A stretch of 64,000 nucleotides of DNA from Phoronis australis (GCA_002633005.1 NMRA01000748.1:97785-161784), one strand, 5' to 3'; positions 23,130-35,779 are shown, counted from the stretch's first letter. Numbers and translations: made by a program. The notes: generated from the letters alone by a model not told the origin.

Positions 23130-23215
23130 TGTTATTATGCACCAACCCTGTGCATCGCATAAAGCGCAGATCAAAAAGATAACCATTATTTCAAATACTC
23201 CCATTAAACAGGGGA
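23130..23215. repeat. Short dispersed repeat, related to 40570-40655
   Basis: Both carry TATGCACCAA, then GTGCATCGCATA, then ATTATTT and an ending of the form AAANAGG. About 70 percent identity by eye. Confidence 0.45.
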
Positions 23216-23509
23216 ATAGTATCATGGTCAATCTTCAATTACTTTAATTAGCATACAATATGGCTGACAAGTGAATTCTGTTTTGTAAAATTTATCCACA
23301 GATTTATGTGGGCCGATGGAAACTAAAGCCAGGTTCTATCTTTTCTGAAACCATTCTGTTCCTCTCCCATAAATGCCGACATCCCCAACATTCCAAATAT
23401 GTTTTGAATGCCTATCCTTAACTCAATGCTCACATCTTAATTTTTTAATTAATCCTGATCAATTAATGTGTTAACCAAAACATAATGATTAAGAGCACAT
23501 CAAACCTAC

Positions 23510-23621
23510 CATCACCATCCACTTGAGGATCCTGCACGGCGCTATCTGCATCCAATCTTCCACCAAAATCCTCATCATTCCTCACCTTCCCCAAGTACCT
23601 TGAGTTATCGGCGCTGCCCAT
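23510..23621 (-). CDS. First coding exon of the unknown acidic protein gene
   Basis: ATG in a good Kozak context (CACGCCATGG) at 23621, reading down. It encodes MGSADNSRYLGKVRNDEDFG and then an Asp-rich stretch, ending in phase 1 at donor GATG|GTAGGT. There is no signal peptide, so the protein is probably intracellular or processed otherwise. The phase joins correctly to the exon at 22332-22376 and from there to 15708-15902. The joined product would be a low-complexity, acidic N-terminal region of a larger protein whose remaining exons I could not find. Confidence 0.5.
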
Positions 23622-24130
23622 GGCGTGTCAAAATTGAAAGTAGACCCATTGTGCCTTAAAAACAAAATTAAAATTAATAGCCTAAATCAAGTGAATCAAA
23701 TTAACAAATAAACACTGTATGAATGGTGTAGAAGTTATCGTCTCTTCCTCGCGTGATGTTGCAAACTGAGCACTGCTAGATTAACGTTAAGACATCAACA
23801 GTCACTTTTTGCGACATGAATCGATCACTAACTCTCACATGATAAGTCTTGTATTCCAAGACTTTTATGGAAACCGGCTTGTATCCCTAGAATGTACAAA
23901 AACATCATTGCTCTTCCCTCAAACAACACTTGAAAACCCCTTGTTGAATATGGATTAGACACTAATTGAATGGAGTTGGCACATAAAAAGCAAAGTATCA
24001 TCCCAGTTCTGAAACAAAGTTGACAGGCCAGCGTATTTAGCCAAATGCCTACAAAATTAGAGATTTTAATTCAGTATAGTTAACGTCTTCAAGCAGAAAG
24101 CCAATAAATTTGACTTCTGACTTTTACCAA

Positions 24131-24500
24131 TGTGTTATTTTAAGTGGGTCATAATGATCATGTCTTTTTTAGTAAAACTTAAAAACAAGCATTAAAAGTA
24201 AAACAATGAAATCAGTAACATGATCAAATTTTATTTGACGTAAATGTTCAAGGTGAGATGTCAAAAACGCTACTACAGTTTTCTAATATATCATTTTGTT
24301 TTTGTTGTTTTATGCAACTTTAAATTTTTTCACATAAGTAATTTTCATAGCCTCTCCCCATTCAAAGGCGGAACATCTCAAAAAGCAATAACTAAGAGCA
24401 TTTTGGAAAACTGCATAGAGCATACTAGTATCTGAAAGTTTTACACAAATCCCACCAGCCATTTCTGAGAATTTTTTCAATTTCTGTAATAAAGACCATG
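24131..24500. repeat. Dispersed repeat, copy related to 18427-18720
   Basis: See the partner for shared landmarks. The minus strand of this copy has a 71-codon frame, but the partner does not conserve it. Confidence 0.5.
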
Positions 24501-24579
24501 GACCCACTGTATAAAAGAAGAACATGTAACATACTTAAAAGAGCATGCCACCCAAAAAACAAAAATTAATTTGTATCAA

Positions 24580-25576
24580 TTTAGATCGAGAAGTTCTACT
24601 CCATAACGACACGTTCGGTTGCGTTACCTGACACCTGACGGCAGACGGAGGTGTTGAAATTATCCAATCACGTCATCGGTTTCACACACAGTCTCTTCAG
24701 CAGTTCACAACACGGGTTACTGGTGTCAGCTTATCGCTTGAAGTCATCATAAATCATCAAATTTCGATGTAAAACCCTCAAAAATACACTGAGTTCTTAT
24801 AAAAACGTGATGTTTTAGTTCGCTTTTACGGATTTATTGGTATTTGGTTACACCGTAGCCTACAAAGTTCGGCAGGCCAATATGGTCCATAGCAGGAGTT
24901 TGGGGTCTGTTCGGAGATAATTTAGAAGTATTATTTTCCGTGAGATACAGACAGGAGAACCTAGATCTGTGTTGTTTAGACCTGTGATATTTTGAGTTCT
25001 AAACACAAAACACCCGTTATCGCAGCCGGCCGGATTGACTCGTTATCCCAGCCAGTGGCTCGGAAACTGATCAGACATCACGGACATAAACTAGCCAAAG
25101 TTCAGTGGAAACTAAACTACCAGTCAAGAAAATACTGTACTAGTGAGCCAAAGTAATGTGCACGTGATGAAGTTGGTGAATTAGCCACGAAACTGCAAAT
25201 CTACTTACTCATCGGGGGCTGCGAATTCAGGTTCCGCTTTGACCACAGCACCGTCAGAGCAGAAGTTGTACATTGACAATCATTATTTGAGTAATGTAAA
25301 TGTAAATAAAGATTCCCCTAACACCTGGCCGTGGGATGGAAATCGAGTTGCTTCACAACAGTTTCTGCCAGCAAACACTAAATTAGCATGAGCTCACACG
25401 GCCTCGGTGTCCCGCCAATTAGTTTTATTGCACCTAAAGCTGGTAACGCAGTGATTTATTCATTGCTGCATTCTCAAATCATTTGCACTCACAAACACTC
25501 CAAAGGCATTGCAAATTGCATCTAATGAGACAGACTTTGTTACAGTTTTGTTCATTTTGAAACAGAACGGACGCCA
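24580..25576. other. Unassigned, possible promoter-proximal sequence
   Basis: No repeat match noticed and less AT-rich than the neighbourhood. It includes CCAATCACGTCATCGG near 24665, a CCAAT word followed by a CRE-like half. No coding frame. Confidence 0.25.
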
Positions 25577-25578
25577 AC

Positions 25579-25752
25579 ATGGCAACTTGCAATCCCAACT
25601 TAGGACGAGCTAGAGCTCATCAGTCCCAACTTCGCAGGTGGATCGTTAAGTTTTACAGGCTATCAGTTAATTCAAACAGGAATACAGTGATGAAGAAATA
25701 TTAGAGAGGCGCCGTGAACAAGCTCAAACAACGGAACGTATGGAGTTATTAG
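25579..25752 (+). CDS. Candidate coding exon(s), unknown protein
   Basis: Two overlapping readings. First, an ATG with a strong Kozak context (GCCAACATGG, A at 25579) gives MATCNPNLGRARAHQSQLRR and continues 42 codons to a stop. Second, an exon 25680-25752 between a possible acceptor (TTCAAACAG) and a good donor (TTAG|GTAAGC) encodes EYSDEEILERRREQAQTTER MELL, highly charged and helix-like. The reading frames differ, so they cannot be joined simply. I favour the second as a real exon but cannot place it in a family. Confidence 0.3.
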
Positions 25753-26231
25753 GTAAGCCGGCATTCGTCAGGCACTGTCGACGTCTGCAGGCCACAGACA
25801 CGGAGATGTTTTACAGCCTCATACTTGCTATTTACAGCGTACAATTCATTCTTCACTACCATGAGCCACTTTAATTCCTAAGCATTTCGGACTCTCAAGG
25901 AAGTAAAAAAAAACGATATACCCGCTTTCCTCACAGCTGCTTAGTTCGCACAAACGGGAACAATGCACCGCAACATAGTGGCATTCACTCTGCATATGAA
26001 CCACTGACGTCGCTAGCATCGTTTCTCACCTTCCTCACAGGTTAACGCGACACCTCTTGGCAAGGTAAGGTCGACCGTATGCGAGCCGATGTGGATATAG
26101 ACCGATTAAGACGGCAAAAAAAACTAATTAAATCGGGTGGCATTCTCCTTTAAGAGTGCAATCACGGAGACGAAAAGCATAAAATACATATTTACATAGG
26201 TTAATTAATTTAGCATCATGACTTGTTGACA

Positions 26232-26432
26232 TTAATCTATTGAACTTGAAAAAAGAGGGAAAATTCCAGCAGTGGACTTCAACATAATTACTCTCAATTC
26301 AGAACATTTAGCACACCTTAGAAAGGAAATGGTACTCGTCTTCCACAACAATGGGCAGAAGGGACATACTCTTTGTGCCCTATCCAAATTAAAGTGCCTG
26401 CCTACTTCAATCAGGTACAGTGGCTGGAACAA
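26232..26432 (-). pseudogene. LINE 3'-terminal region remnant
   Basis: Minus-strand translation reads LIEVGRHFNLDRAQRVCPFC, then a run ending FLRCAKCSELRVIM. This matches the pattern near the C-terminus of many metazoan non-LTR reverse transcriptases: IE.GR, then R.CPFC, then EDE.HFLL.C..Y..LR. The acidic EDE block is lost. Only about 65 codons remain, with no polymerase core nearby. Confidence 0.5.
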
Positions 26433-27239
26433 CGAAAACGTGCCACGGGTATACTCAAACTTAAATGTTTTTCCAATTTAAATTCCTTTTTAGATTGACT
26501 ATAAAACACAGCTTAGGATTACTCTCAACATTCATCTCCTTCCTTGCAAAGAACAATCCTTTATTTGCTGTCTAAAATTAACAAAAAAGTATTTTCACAC
26601 ACGCCTTGATTGAACCAAACTTCTTGAAATCCATAATTTGACAATATAACTCTAACTGGCCCTATTTCAGGAGTGGCGACCATTTTGATTTTAAATCATG
26701 CAAATTGTGGTAAGCTGCCCTTGAGTTACCATGAGGAGGCATTTTCAGAAGTCTGAACCAACACTTGACCACAACAACATAGTACACAGTAAATAACAGC
26801 AACCGCCAACATTCGATCAGTACAGCATCATTTGAGCGTAAATTAGCAACACTCAACACAGTCACGCTTACAAAATTTAATATGCACTTGTTATGACCAG
26901 TTGTATTCCTGTAAGTACCATATTTCGGCTACATAGCACAAGGTATGGTAAATCATTTTACCAAATATCTCACACACATGCGGTTGATACAGTCAAGCTT
27001 TTTTGTAGCTTGTCGACTTTAATGGCGACATTCTTGGCTTGGGCTGACAGGGTTCGAGTAGCCATAGTCCACAATAACTTTTGCATGAACACAACACCAA
27101 GATACTAAATGTAAAATTTGTTCAACAGTGCTATATCCCTTTCAAAGCCCTGCATGGCATTCATAAGATTGCACATTAAAAATTTTAGTAAAAACATTTC
27201 GAACCACTGGCATAAGGGAAATTCCCCTATAAGTCATTG

Positions 27240-27715
27240 ACATTCCACTTAAGATCCAAAGTTAGCCAAATTTGGACATTTTTCCAGGGGTCTTAACATA
27301 TTCACAGATGCTCTACAATTATAATGAAACAAAAATAGCCTTAATTAAGTTTAACTAAATCTTATTCCACATTTTATGCATCAAATTCCAGACACAAATT
27401 GGCATACGTCTATGCATAACAAACCTGACCTGATATGGGGATTTCCCTTAAGTACCCATAGCAAAACTGATGGCCACAGCTCAGCACCCCACTGAAGTTC
27501 CAAAGTTGGCCAAATTTGGACAGTTTTCTAGAGTCCTATATAGTCTTAACATATTCACAGATGCTCTACAATTACAATGAAACAAAAATTAGCCTTAATT
27601 AAGTCTTATTCTACATTTTTTGCACCAAATTAAGCGAAGACAAATTGGCATATGTCTATGCGTAACAAACCTGTAAAATGATGTGATAAGGGATTTCCCC
27701 GAGTTATTAGTTTCA
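27240..27715. repeat. Diverged tandem duplication, two ~220-bp copies
   Basis: Copy 1 (about 27240-27450) and copy 2 (about 27493-27715) share AAGTTNGCCAAATTTGGACA, then CTTAACATATTCACAGATGC, then TAGCCTTAATTAAG and TCTATGCNTAACAAACCTG. The offset is 253 bases. Non-coding. Confidence 0.75.
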
Positions 27716-28494
27716 TTTTCAAATTTATGTTCATGATGAAACCTTAAAACAATATGTCCTACGTTTTATAAAATAATAATGTAAGTTTGAACATAATGCA
27801 AAAAGACATTTTTACACACCAGCTATGAACTGTACCCATAGAAACACTTATGGCCACAGGTTTTTATTAACGCCATTTTTAACAGTGATTTTGATGTCAT
27901 AACATTCAGGAGATGAACTGTTTCAAATTTTAAGAACACAACTCAGCTTAATTGGCAGTCTTAATACGATATCCTTTTCATCAATCCGTTGACTGATTTT
28001 TTACCTGGATAACCAAGTTGTGTTTTTCATTTGACAACAATGGTATTAGTCTGTACATCCACAAGTACGTAGTCTTGGTTAAATTTGACGATGTTAAGTA
28101 GGCGACTGTTTCTAAGTTTTCAACTTGATTGTTATGATAAAAACAATTAATATGTGTCTGAGCTTCTGATAATTCAACAGTGCTGGAATAAAAAGAAGTG
28201 TTATGTTTTTCCAAGCAGGTCTGATAGTTGGGTTCCTATATGCATTGAATATGCCTGACTGAATTGTCATTCATGGAGTACTCAAAGCAAGTAGGTCAAA
28301 CACCATCATCAAATAATCAAAACAAAAAATGTTTGAAACAGGCTTGTCCCAACCCTTAGAGACTTTTATGTTGGTCATAGTTCCAGTCATAGTGGTGGCT
28401 AGTCTACAATGAAAAAAAAGTAAGAGGTATATCAGGGCTCGACATTAACTTTTTATTTGGCGGAATTCTTCGAATTCCGACAAGTATATTGCTC

Positions 28495-31400
28495 TGTCGT
28501 CAAGCTTTTTTTTGTTCGCACTGTACAGGTCGCAATTTTCATCCGATTCTCACGAAATTTGCACACGACGTAGAGATCAGAAAGTCCTGGAAGCCTATTG
28601 TTTTTAATCATGAGAAGAATTAAATTGGCGGACATGGCGGCCATTCAAATGCTCATAGATGCCGCATTTTTTTAGCTGAAACTTGGTACAATCATCATAG
28701 AACACATGAGCTACAACTGTGACGAAAAACGTTGATTCCGGTTAAAGATGGCGGAAATATTGACAATGGCGAATACGCACCTCGATATCTGGCCAAAAAC
28801 GTTTTCTCCTGTAGAGGGCGCATTGGCGAACCAATGACTTTGAAACTGGTCACGTGTTTGTTGCTATTGATCTGCTTTTATCAAATTTTGTTTAACCGGA
28901 AGTCACTATCAGGATGGCGGCTGTGGCGCATTTTCACCCGTTTTCAATCGTTCTGCTGTCGCATTTTTAATGAGAAAAGCAAATCACATGAATTTTTGCA
29001 TGTGGATTCCTTAAAGTATGCTCTTTCAAAACTTTTGCGATAACGTTTTTCTCAGAACTACCGTTTTCGAGTTATTTGACTTTGAAATTCAAAAAAAACG
29101 CCTAAGTCCATTTTTTCGAATAAATTATGGAATGTTGCGAAACTATCAATTTAGATAGAGTTTTGAACGGGCTTTCAGAAGATATTTTTTATTTTTCGCT
29201 ACGATGTCTACTTTTTGAATTATTCGAGATTTTCTGATAGCGCTGTTCCTTTGTTGACAGCTCTTGCTGCACTGATGTTGGTCTAGCCTCAGTTGAGCAA
29301 GACCATGAAGACATTGGTCATAGAGGCCGCATGTTTCTACGTGCAGGGGTGAACACTGGTATGATTATTATAGCACACAAGCACTACAACTGCTCCGTAA
29401 ATCTTTAACTTCCGGTCAAAGATGGCGGAAATATCGGCAAGGGCGCATGTGCACCTCGAAAACTGGCCGAAAACGTTTTCTCCTGTAGAGGGCGCATTGG
29501 TGAACCAATCATTTTCAAACTGGTCACGTGTTTGTTGCATTTGATCAGCTTTAAAAAAATTTGTCAAACCGGAAGTCATTTTCAAGACGGCGGCTCTGGC
29601 GCATTTTCAACCATTTTCAATCGTTCTATGGTCGCATTTTTAACGGGGATTTTGGAATGTGGATTCCTTGAAGTATGCTCTTTCTAAAGGTCTGCAAGAA
29701 CGTTTTTCTCAGACTTACCGTTTTCGAGTTATTTGACTTTGAATTTCAAAAAAAAACACATTTCAATTTTTTCGAAAAAAAAAAGTGTAATGTTGCGAAA
29801 CTATCAATTTAGATAGAGTTTGGAACAGGCTTTCAGAAGATGTTTTCAATTTTTCACTAGGACATCTACTTTTTGAATTATTTGAGATTTTCTGATACGG
29901 TAGCGCTGTTCCCTTGCTGAGCGCTCTAACTGCATTGATGTTGATTTAGTTTACTTGAACAAGACTGTAGCTTATTTCTTACTAATTTATGACATCTAAG
30001 TTCGTCGTATGAATGTTATGATGTTGTTCATCATCGCCACCTTCATCATCACAATCATCATCGTCGTTAATTTTGCCTATTGTCGAACCAATCACTTTCA
30101 AACTGGTCACGTGTTTGTTGCTATTGATCAGCGTTTATAAAATTTTGCTTAACTGGAAGTCACTTTCAAGATGCATGCTCTGGTGCATTTTCACCCATTT
30201 TCAATCTTTCTGTTGTCGCATTTTTAACGGGAAGAGCAAATGACATGTATTTTTGCATGTGGATTCCTTGAAGTATGCTCTTTCAAAAGTGAAACGTTTT
30301 TCTCAGACTTACCGTTTTCGAGTTATTTGACTTTGAATTTCAAAAAAATGCAAAATTTCAATTTTTTCAAAAAAATTATGGAATGATAACAAACTTTCCA
30401 TTCAGAGAGAGTTTGGAACAGGCTTTCAGAAGATGTTTTCCGTTTTTCGCTAGGACGACTACTTTTTTAATTATTTGAGATTTTCTGATAGCACTGTTCA
30501 TTTGTTGAGCGCTCTTACTGCATTGATGTTGGTTTAGTTTATTTGAACAAGACTGTAGCTTATTTCTTACTAATTTATGACATCTAAGTTCGTTGTATGA
30601 ATGTTATGATGTTGTTCATCATCGCCACCTTCATCATCACAATCATCATCGTCGTTAATTTTTCCTAATGCCGCTCAAGATTCTAGGTAGCACAGAACAG
30701 TCAGGCAACGGAGCATTTTCTAGTCCCTAGAATTTATGTTGAGGGCATGTGTCAGGTTTGGCGGGTGGTTTGAGGAAATTGTTGACAATTGCCAGGAAAG
30801 TTATTTACCTGTGTTTTTGAATGAGAAAAGCCAAGTTTTACCTACTTTTGATGCAAACTGGTGGCTGTCATTTGCTATCAACCCCTGTCGTCTGCTGTCC
30901 GAGAAACCGGGTGCAATTTCAGGTGGCTGTCAGACAGATCAAATTTACCAAAAAAAGTAGCTGGTAAGAAGCTTACTATGACCACATATTTAGAATCTAG
31001 TGAGGACGAGCATTCTGAATCTGAAGTCAGACTTTTTCTAGCACATGCAGAGAAGTGGTTATTTCGGGGAGAAAATTGTCAAATTTGGCGTTTTTTGCAA
31101 ATAGTTTTGTGTACTGGGATTTTCTTGCCATGTATATTAACCGATCAGAAATCTGTACAGTTTGATAGAGTTTTAAACAGGCTTTCATAAGATACTTTTC
31201 ATTTCTCGCTAGTCATCATGATCGTCGTCGTCGTCCTCCCCATCGTCCTGTTTTCGCGTAATTTCACCAAGTGTCGCTCCTCCGAGCACTCTCGTTTTTT
31301 TTTGTTCGCTCTCTACAGGTCACAATTTTCGTCCTATCCACACGAAATTTACACACAACGAGTAGCTCCGGAAGTGCTGGAAGCCTATTGTTTTTGGTCA

Positions 31401-32420
31401 TGATCGGATCTGAAGATGGCAGACATGGTGGCCATTTTGTTTCAGATATCTGATTCAGCTGCTCATAGAACCCGGAATTTTTGACGTACCGGGCTCAAAC
31501 TCAGCACAAATATGAAACAATGCAGTTTCTCCGAATTTTCTAAAAAATCATTTACTTCCAGTCAAAAATGGCGGAAATATCAGCAATGGCGCATACGCAC
31601 CTTGATTTCAGGTAAAAAAAATGTTTTGTCCTGTAGAGGGCGCTTTAAAGGACCAATTGCTTTGAAATTTTTTAGGTATTAGTTTTTTGTCGCCAGCTAT
31701 CATCCAGTCCTAAAAAAACAGAAGTTGATTCCAAGATGGCGGATCTGGTGCATGTTGACCCATTTTCAGTCGTGCCAGAGTACCATTTTAAACGGGAAGA
31801 GAAAATGATGTGAATTTTTGCATGTGGATTCTCTGAGGTACACTCTTTCAAATGAACCCTAACAATTTTTTCTCAGACTTACCGTTTTCGAGTTATTTGA
31901 CTTTGAATTTCAAAAAAAAAAACGCAAAATTTCATTTTTGTCTAAAAAATTACGAAATTTTGCGATACAATCAATTTAGATAGAGTTTCAAACGAGTTTT
32001 CAGAAGATGTTTTTCTTTTTTCACTAGGACGTCTACTTTTTGAATTATTTGAGATTTTCTGATAGCACTGTTCCTTTGTTGAGCGCTCTTGCTGCATTGA
32101 TGTTAGTTAAGCTTCTACTGAACAAGACTGCAGCCTATTTCTTATTGATTTATGATATCTAAGTTCGTCATATGAATGTTATGATGTTGCTCATCTTCAT
32201 CCCCATTGTTATCATATTCGTCATCTTCGTCATCATCTCTGTCGTCGTCTTTTCAGTTAATTTCGCCAAGTGTCACTCAAGACTGGCCTATTTCTTACTG
32301 ATTTATGACCTGTATGTTCGTTACGATCATTGCCATATTCATCACCTTCGTCATCATCTTTATCATCGTTTTTTCGGTTAATTTCGCCAAGTGTCGCTCC
32401 TCGGAGCGCTTTCATACTTC
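28495..32420 (+). repeat. Degenerate tandem units inside the transposon
   Basis: Recurring landmarks: CTCCTGTAGAGGGCGC (28808, 29482, 31630 variants), AACTGGTCACGTGTTTG (E-box starts 28851, 29525, 30108), TTACCGTTTTCGAGTTATTT, TTTCAGAAGAT..., and ATGATGTTGTTCATCATCG followed by an ATC-rich trinucleotide tract (30030, 30620 and variants near 31210, 32190 and 32330). Steps are about 674, 583 and larger. The ordered blocks differ in completeness, indicating repeated unequal duplication. No frame is conserved. Confidence 0.75.
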
Positions 32421-33045
32421 TGGTCGCTATCAAACCGTACGGTAACCAGTCAAAATCTTTCTTTCATTTCGGAAGGAATTCCTGTTTTCGTTTATTGGTT
32501 TCATACTGTTGCTTGGTTATTTCACGCCCTTTGCTTTGGTTACCAGTTGCAAGATGAGAACTCCTTCACTTGAAACCATACGTAAACTAACTACCGTACT
32601 CGTCTGCGTTACCGCCTTGGGTGCTTAAACTGGGAATCTAAAAAAACAGGGGGTGGGCGGTAAGCCGAGCATGGGCGGTTAAAATCGAAATTTCGGAAAA
32701 GTCAGGAGTTGTTGCTTACTGCACGGAGGACCGATTTCACCCGAACGGAAATACAGTGACGTCGGACTTCAAGCATATCAGTTAAAATATAGGTCGGGGG
32801 ATTGAAGTAACGGACTTCGACGGCCTGCGCACATGATACAGTGGCGTCGTGATCCTGAGCGCAATTGGGTTTTCATGTACCTCGGTCGCTGCTGGTTATC
32901 TCTTAGAACTAAGGTATTCCTAAAGGTAGGCATGTGTTCAGTTGGGCAAGTTTCTTGAGAATAAAGACAGATCAAGCAAGACTCCGCTAGTTTGCGGTGT
33001 ACTTTTAAGGGAAGCACTTGATTGTGTAAAGGTTTGCTGGACACC

Positions 33046-33170
33046 TAGGCAACCAAGCATGTGCTAATGATTGACAGGTCTTCGTCAGTACTGAGTACTT
33101 TGAACTTGGTTAGGCAACCCAGCAGTGCTAATGATTGACAGGTTTTCTTATTGAATACTTTGAACAATGA
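33046..33170 (+). repeat. Short tandem duplication inside the transposon
   Basis: Two ~64-bp copies sharing TAGGCAACC, then GTGCTAATGATTGACAGGT, then TACTTTGAAC. Confidence 0.7.
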
Positions 33171-34875
33171 AATATTTTATATACATTAATTGCATATTTC
33201 TTTTTTAGTTCAAAGCCAACACCGCTGTCGTTCAAAGCATGTGCTCAACAATCGGACGATACTACTCTTAGGCAATAAGGGTACTCGGTCAGCTGCCGAA
33301 ATAATAAAGCAAAAACACAGCTTGTAAAAAGTCATCGGGCAAATCAAAAGTTCAAAAAGTTTTTGACCACGTAGAACATGGACAAAATGTTCAACTTGCA
33401 CTAAAGACAAGTTGATTTTTGGGCTCTTGCCTTTGGTTGGGTGCTTCCATTTTGGTGTCAGGAGAGAAAGTCATTAAAAACATGCATTTATCCAAGACGG
33501 GAACAGCAACACAAGTTGGCTTGTCACAATGGACCATGTCTTATCCTATTTCAATGCTCAGGGTGGTTATGCTTCGTCACTGTCACGGGAAATCCCAGAA
33601 AGATTGGCCACGGACATGATATCCCTGTCAAGTACTGCTTTGCTGGTTCTTCTACAGCAAATGAAATACATTCGACAAGCGCTGTCTCAGTGATCAGTAC
33701 ACGCCAACATGAGTTCCGCGCGTGAGCCAAAGGAAACAATTGTGTCTCCTTCAGTAAAGGGCATGAGAATACGGATATTTTACCGCCATGGTAAGGCAAG
33801 GTCCCGGCTTCGCTAAACCTGATTGATTGTCACAGAAAGGTAATAGAATTGCGCACGTTTTGGAATCTTAATTTTGTGCGACGAACGTTTGCAGAGAAAT
33901 TCATTGACTTGTCCTGTCGGACAAGCTACTCGGCCGTGAGCTTATCCCGGACCAACAAATTGGTTTTCCCGGGCAGTCGGACTACCGTTAATGTCGAGCC
34001 CTGTATATAGAAGAGAATGGCATTTATGTAGACCATGTTTGTATAGTGTGAGCTCACAATAAAGGGAAACTGAAAGTGAAGTTCCAAAATATTATTGGGA
34101 GTAGTCAAAAACAAACAAACATGCTGCAAGATAGGTCCAAGTGAAATCTACCATGATATGCCTACCCAAAAGATCACACAAAGTTCAGGTAGAACCGCAT
34201 GATCAAGTGGAATATTTCAATAAGACACATAAAGGTACAGAAAACATTTATGTAAACGAAAGCGATCTTCGTTTGGAGCGACAGTAGGTGTAATCAAATC
34301 AAAATTTAAAGGTAAGGACATTGATGAAACCAAAAACATGAACAACCATGACCTGACAATTATTACACCAATGCATTAGATATTTACATATCAAATTTTA
34401 AAAGGTTTGGTCAAAGGATCGCGGAGCTAGAGCTCCACCATCATAATTTAAAAATGCCCGTCACAGCACCATCTTGCATCCGATTTCACCTAAAAACAAA
34501 ATAGTACATAAGTTTCATGTCAACCGAATGAAATGTATTTGATTGGCATGTATGCTTACACCTATGTGCAGAAAATGAAGAGAATTCCTTGAAAAATATA
34601 GGCGACATATTTTGAAAATAGATGACCTTTGCACTAACTAACCCTTCTGGTACATTACAAGCTCTTTTAGAATTATTGCGGTCTGAAAAGTTTAACTGTT
34701 GACACATCAAAATACGTGTTGAATGAAAAGGTTAATATTTCAGAAGAAAAACACATCTAATGACCCCATGGTTGCACCAAACGACCTGAAACTTTGAAAT
34801 TGTAATTCAGTTACATGTACCAATCAGTTTTATGTGAATTTAAGTGCCTAACTTAAAATCTTAGTGTGCACTCAA

Positions 34876-34888
34876 TGACCTTTGACCT
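34876..34888. promoter_or_regulatory. Perfect DR1 nuclear-receptor-type site
   Basis: TGACCTTTGACCT is the reverse complement of AGGTCA-A-AGGTCA, the DR1 element bound by HNF4, COUP-TF and RXR-type receptors. There is no gene next to it, so function is unproven. Confidence 0.25.
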
Positions 34889-35226
34889 ATTGATTGGATG
34901 ACTTAGAAAAGTTATCGTTTGATTGGCATGTAGACTTACACATGTATACTGAAACTGAAAATAATTCCTTGAAAAAATAATTTTAAGGGCCTAATTGCAC
35001 CTATTAACCACTTACGGTGCATTATGGGTCAAAAATATATTTTATGAAATTTATGAGTGGCTCAAAGGTAATTGGAAAGTTTCAAAGTTGAAAGTTGAGT
35101 TGTTTGACATTTATTAAGCTCTAGAAAAGGTCAGAAAGAAAACAATAAAAACTAGCTGCTACCACACGAAAGGCCCGAATTATATATAAGATGTAGACTG
35201 AAGGGAGCAAAATTAAGCCCACAGAC

Positions 35227-35258
35227 TGACGTCACCCAGGCTGTTAAGTCAAAGGTCA
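35227..35258. promoter_or_regulatory. CRE palindrome beside a DR1-like site
   Basis: TGACGTCA (35227-35234) is a perfect CREB/ATF site. AAGTCAAAGGTCA (35246-35258) is a DR1 with one mismatch, 11 bases on. No gene start is visible nearby. Confidence 0.25.
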
Positions 35259-35779
35259 GCACAAAACTGGCCAGTCTCCCTCTGCATCCGCAAAAAACAA
35301 CTCACAAGAAAAAAAGATCACTTCGAATCTAAATAAAGGCGAGGACCACTACCTGGGACAAAGGCAGTGACAAAATGGGAGCAACAAAGGTCTGTGAGAG
35401 GAGTGGGGGAGACAGAATTTGTGCGAACTTTACGTTCTTTATAATAGATACTAAGAAGATAACAACCCAAGAATAACAAGACTGCGCTGGTAGGTGCAGT
35501 GTAGATATAAACCATAGGTGAAACAAAAGCTCTATTTATATGCAGCACTTTTACACCCATAAGTAATATCATACACCATAATTATGAATTTGTATCGGGT
35601 CCATATGGAAAAAAATGATATTTGTGGTCAGTACTCTGAAACCCAGAACAGAGATAGATTCCACATCTGCCCCTAAGGTACCACCGAAAGATGGGGCTGT
35701 CAAATTCGATACTGCAAAATGCGGACTCGTTGCCGTGACAATTGCTTAGAAATAAAAAGCAGACCTAAGCAGCTGTAAC

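Larger units (their letters stand above)
28433..34003. mobile_element. 5.57-kb non-autonomous DNA transposon with perfect 17-bp TIRs
   Basis: The left end CAGGGCTCGACATTAAC (28433-28449) is the exact reverse complement of the right end (33987-34003). TATAT flanks both sides (28428-28432 and 34004-34008), compatible with a 5-bp target duplication. CAGGG termini are common in hAT-like elements, but those make 8-bp duplications, so the superfamily is uncertain. No transposase is seen. The interior (about 28.5-32.4 kb) is four to five degenerate tandem units. The right part (32.4-33.99 kb) is single-copy and ends in short stem-forming sequences, including a TTGTCC/GGACAA pair near 33910. A palindrome, CGGAATTCTTCGAATTCCG, sits near the left end (28461-28479). 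Confidence 0.75.

Noticed and set aside
33441-33725. 94-codon frame in the right part of the large transposon as a transposase remnant
   Set aside because: No DDE/D motif, BED finger or hAT dimerisation block recognisable.
34447-34486. Minus-strand acceptor TTTTGTTTTTAG followed by a nine-codon frame
   Set aside because: Too short to call as a last exon and no upstream partner exon was found.
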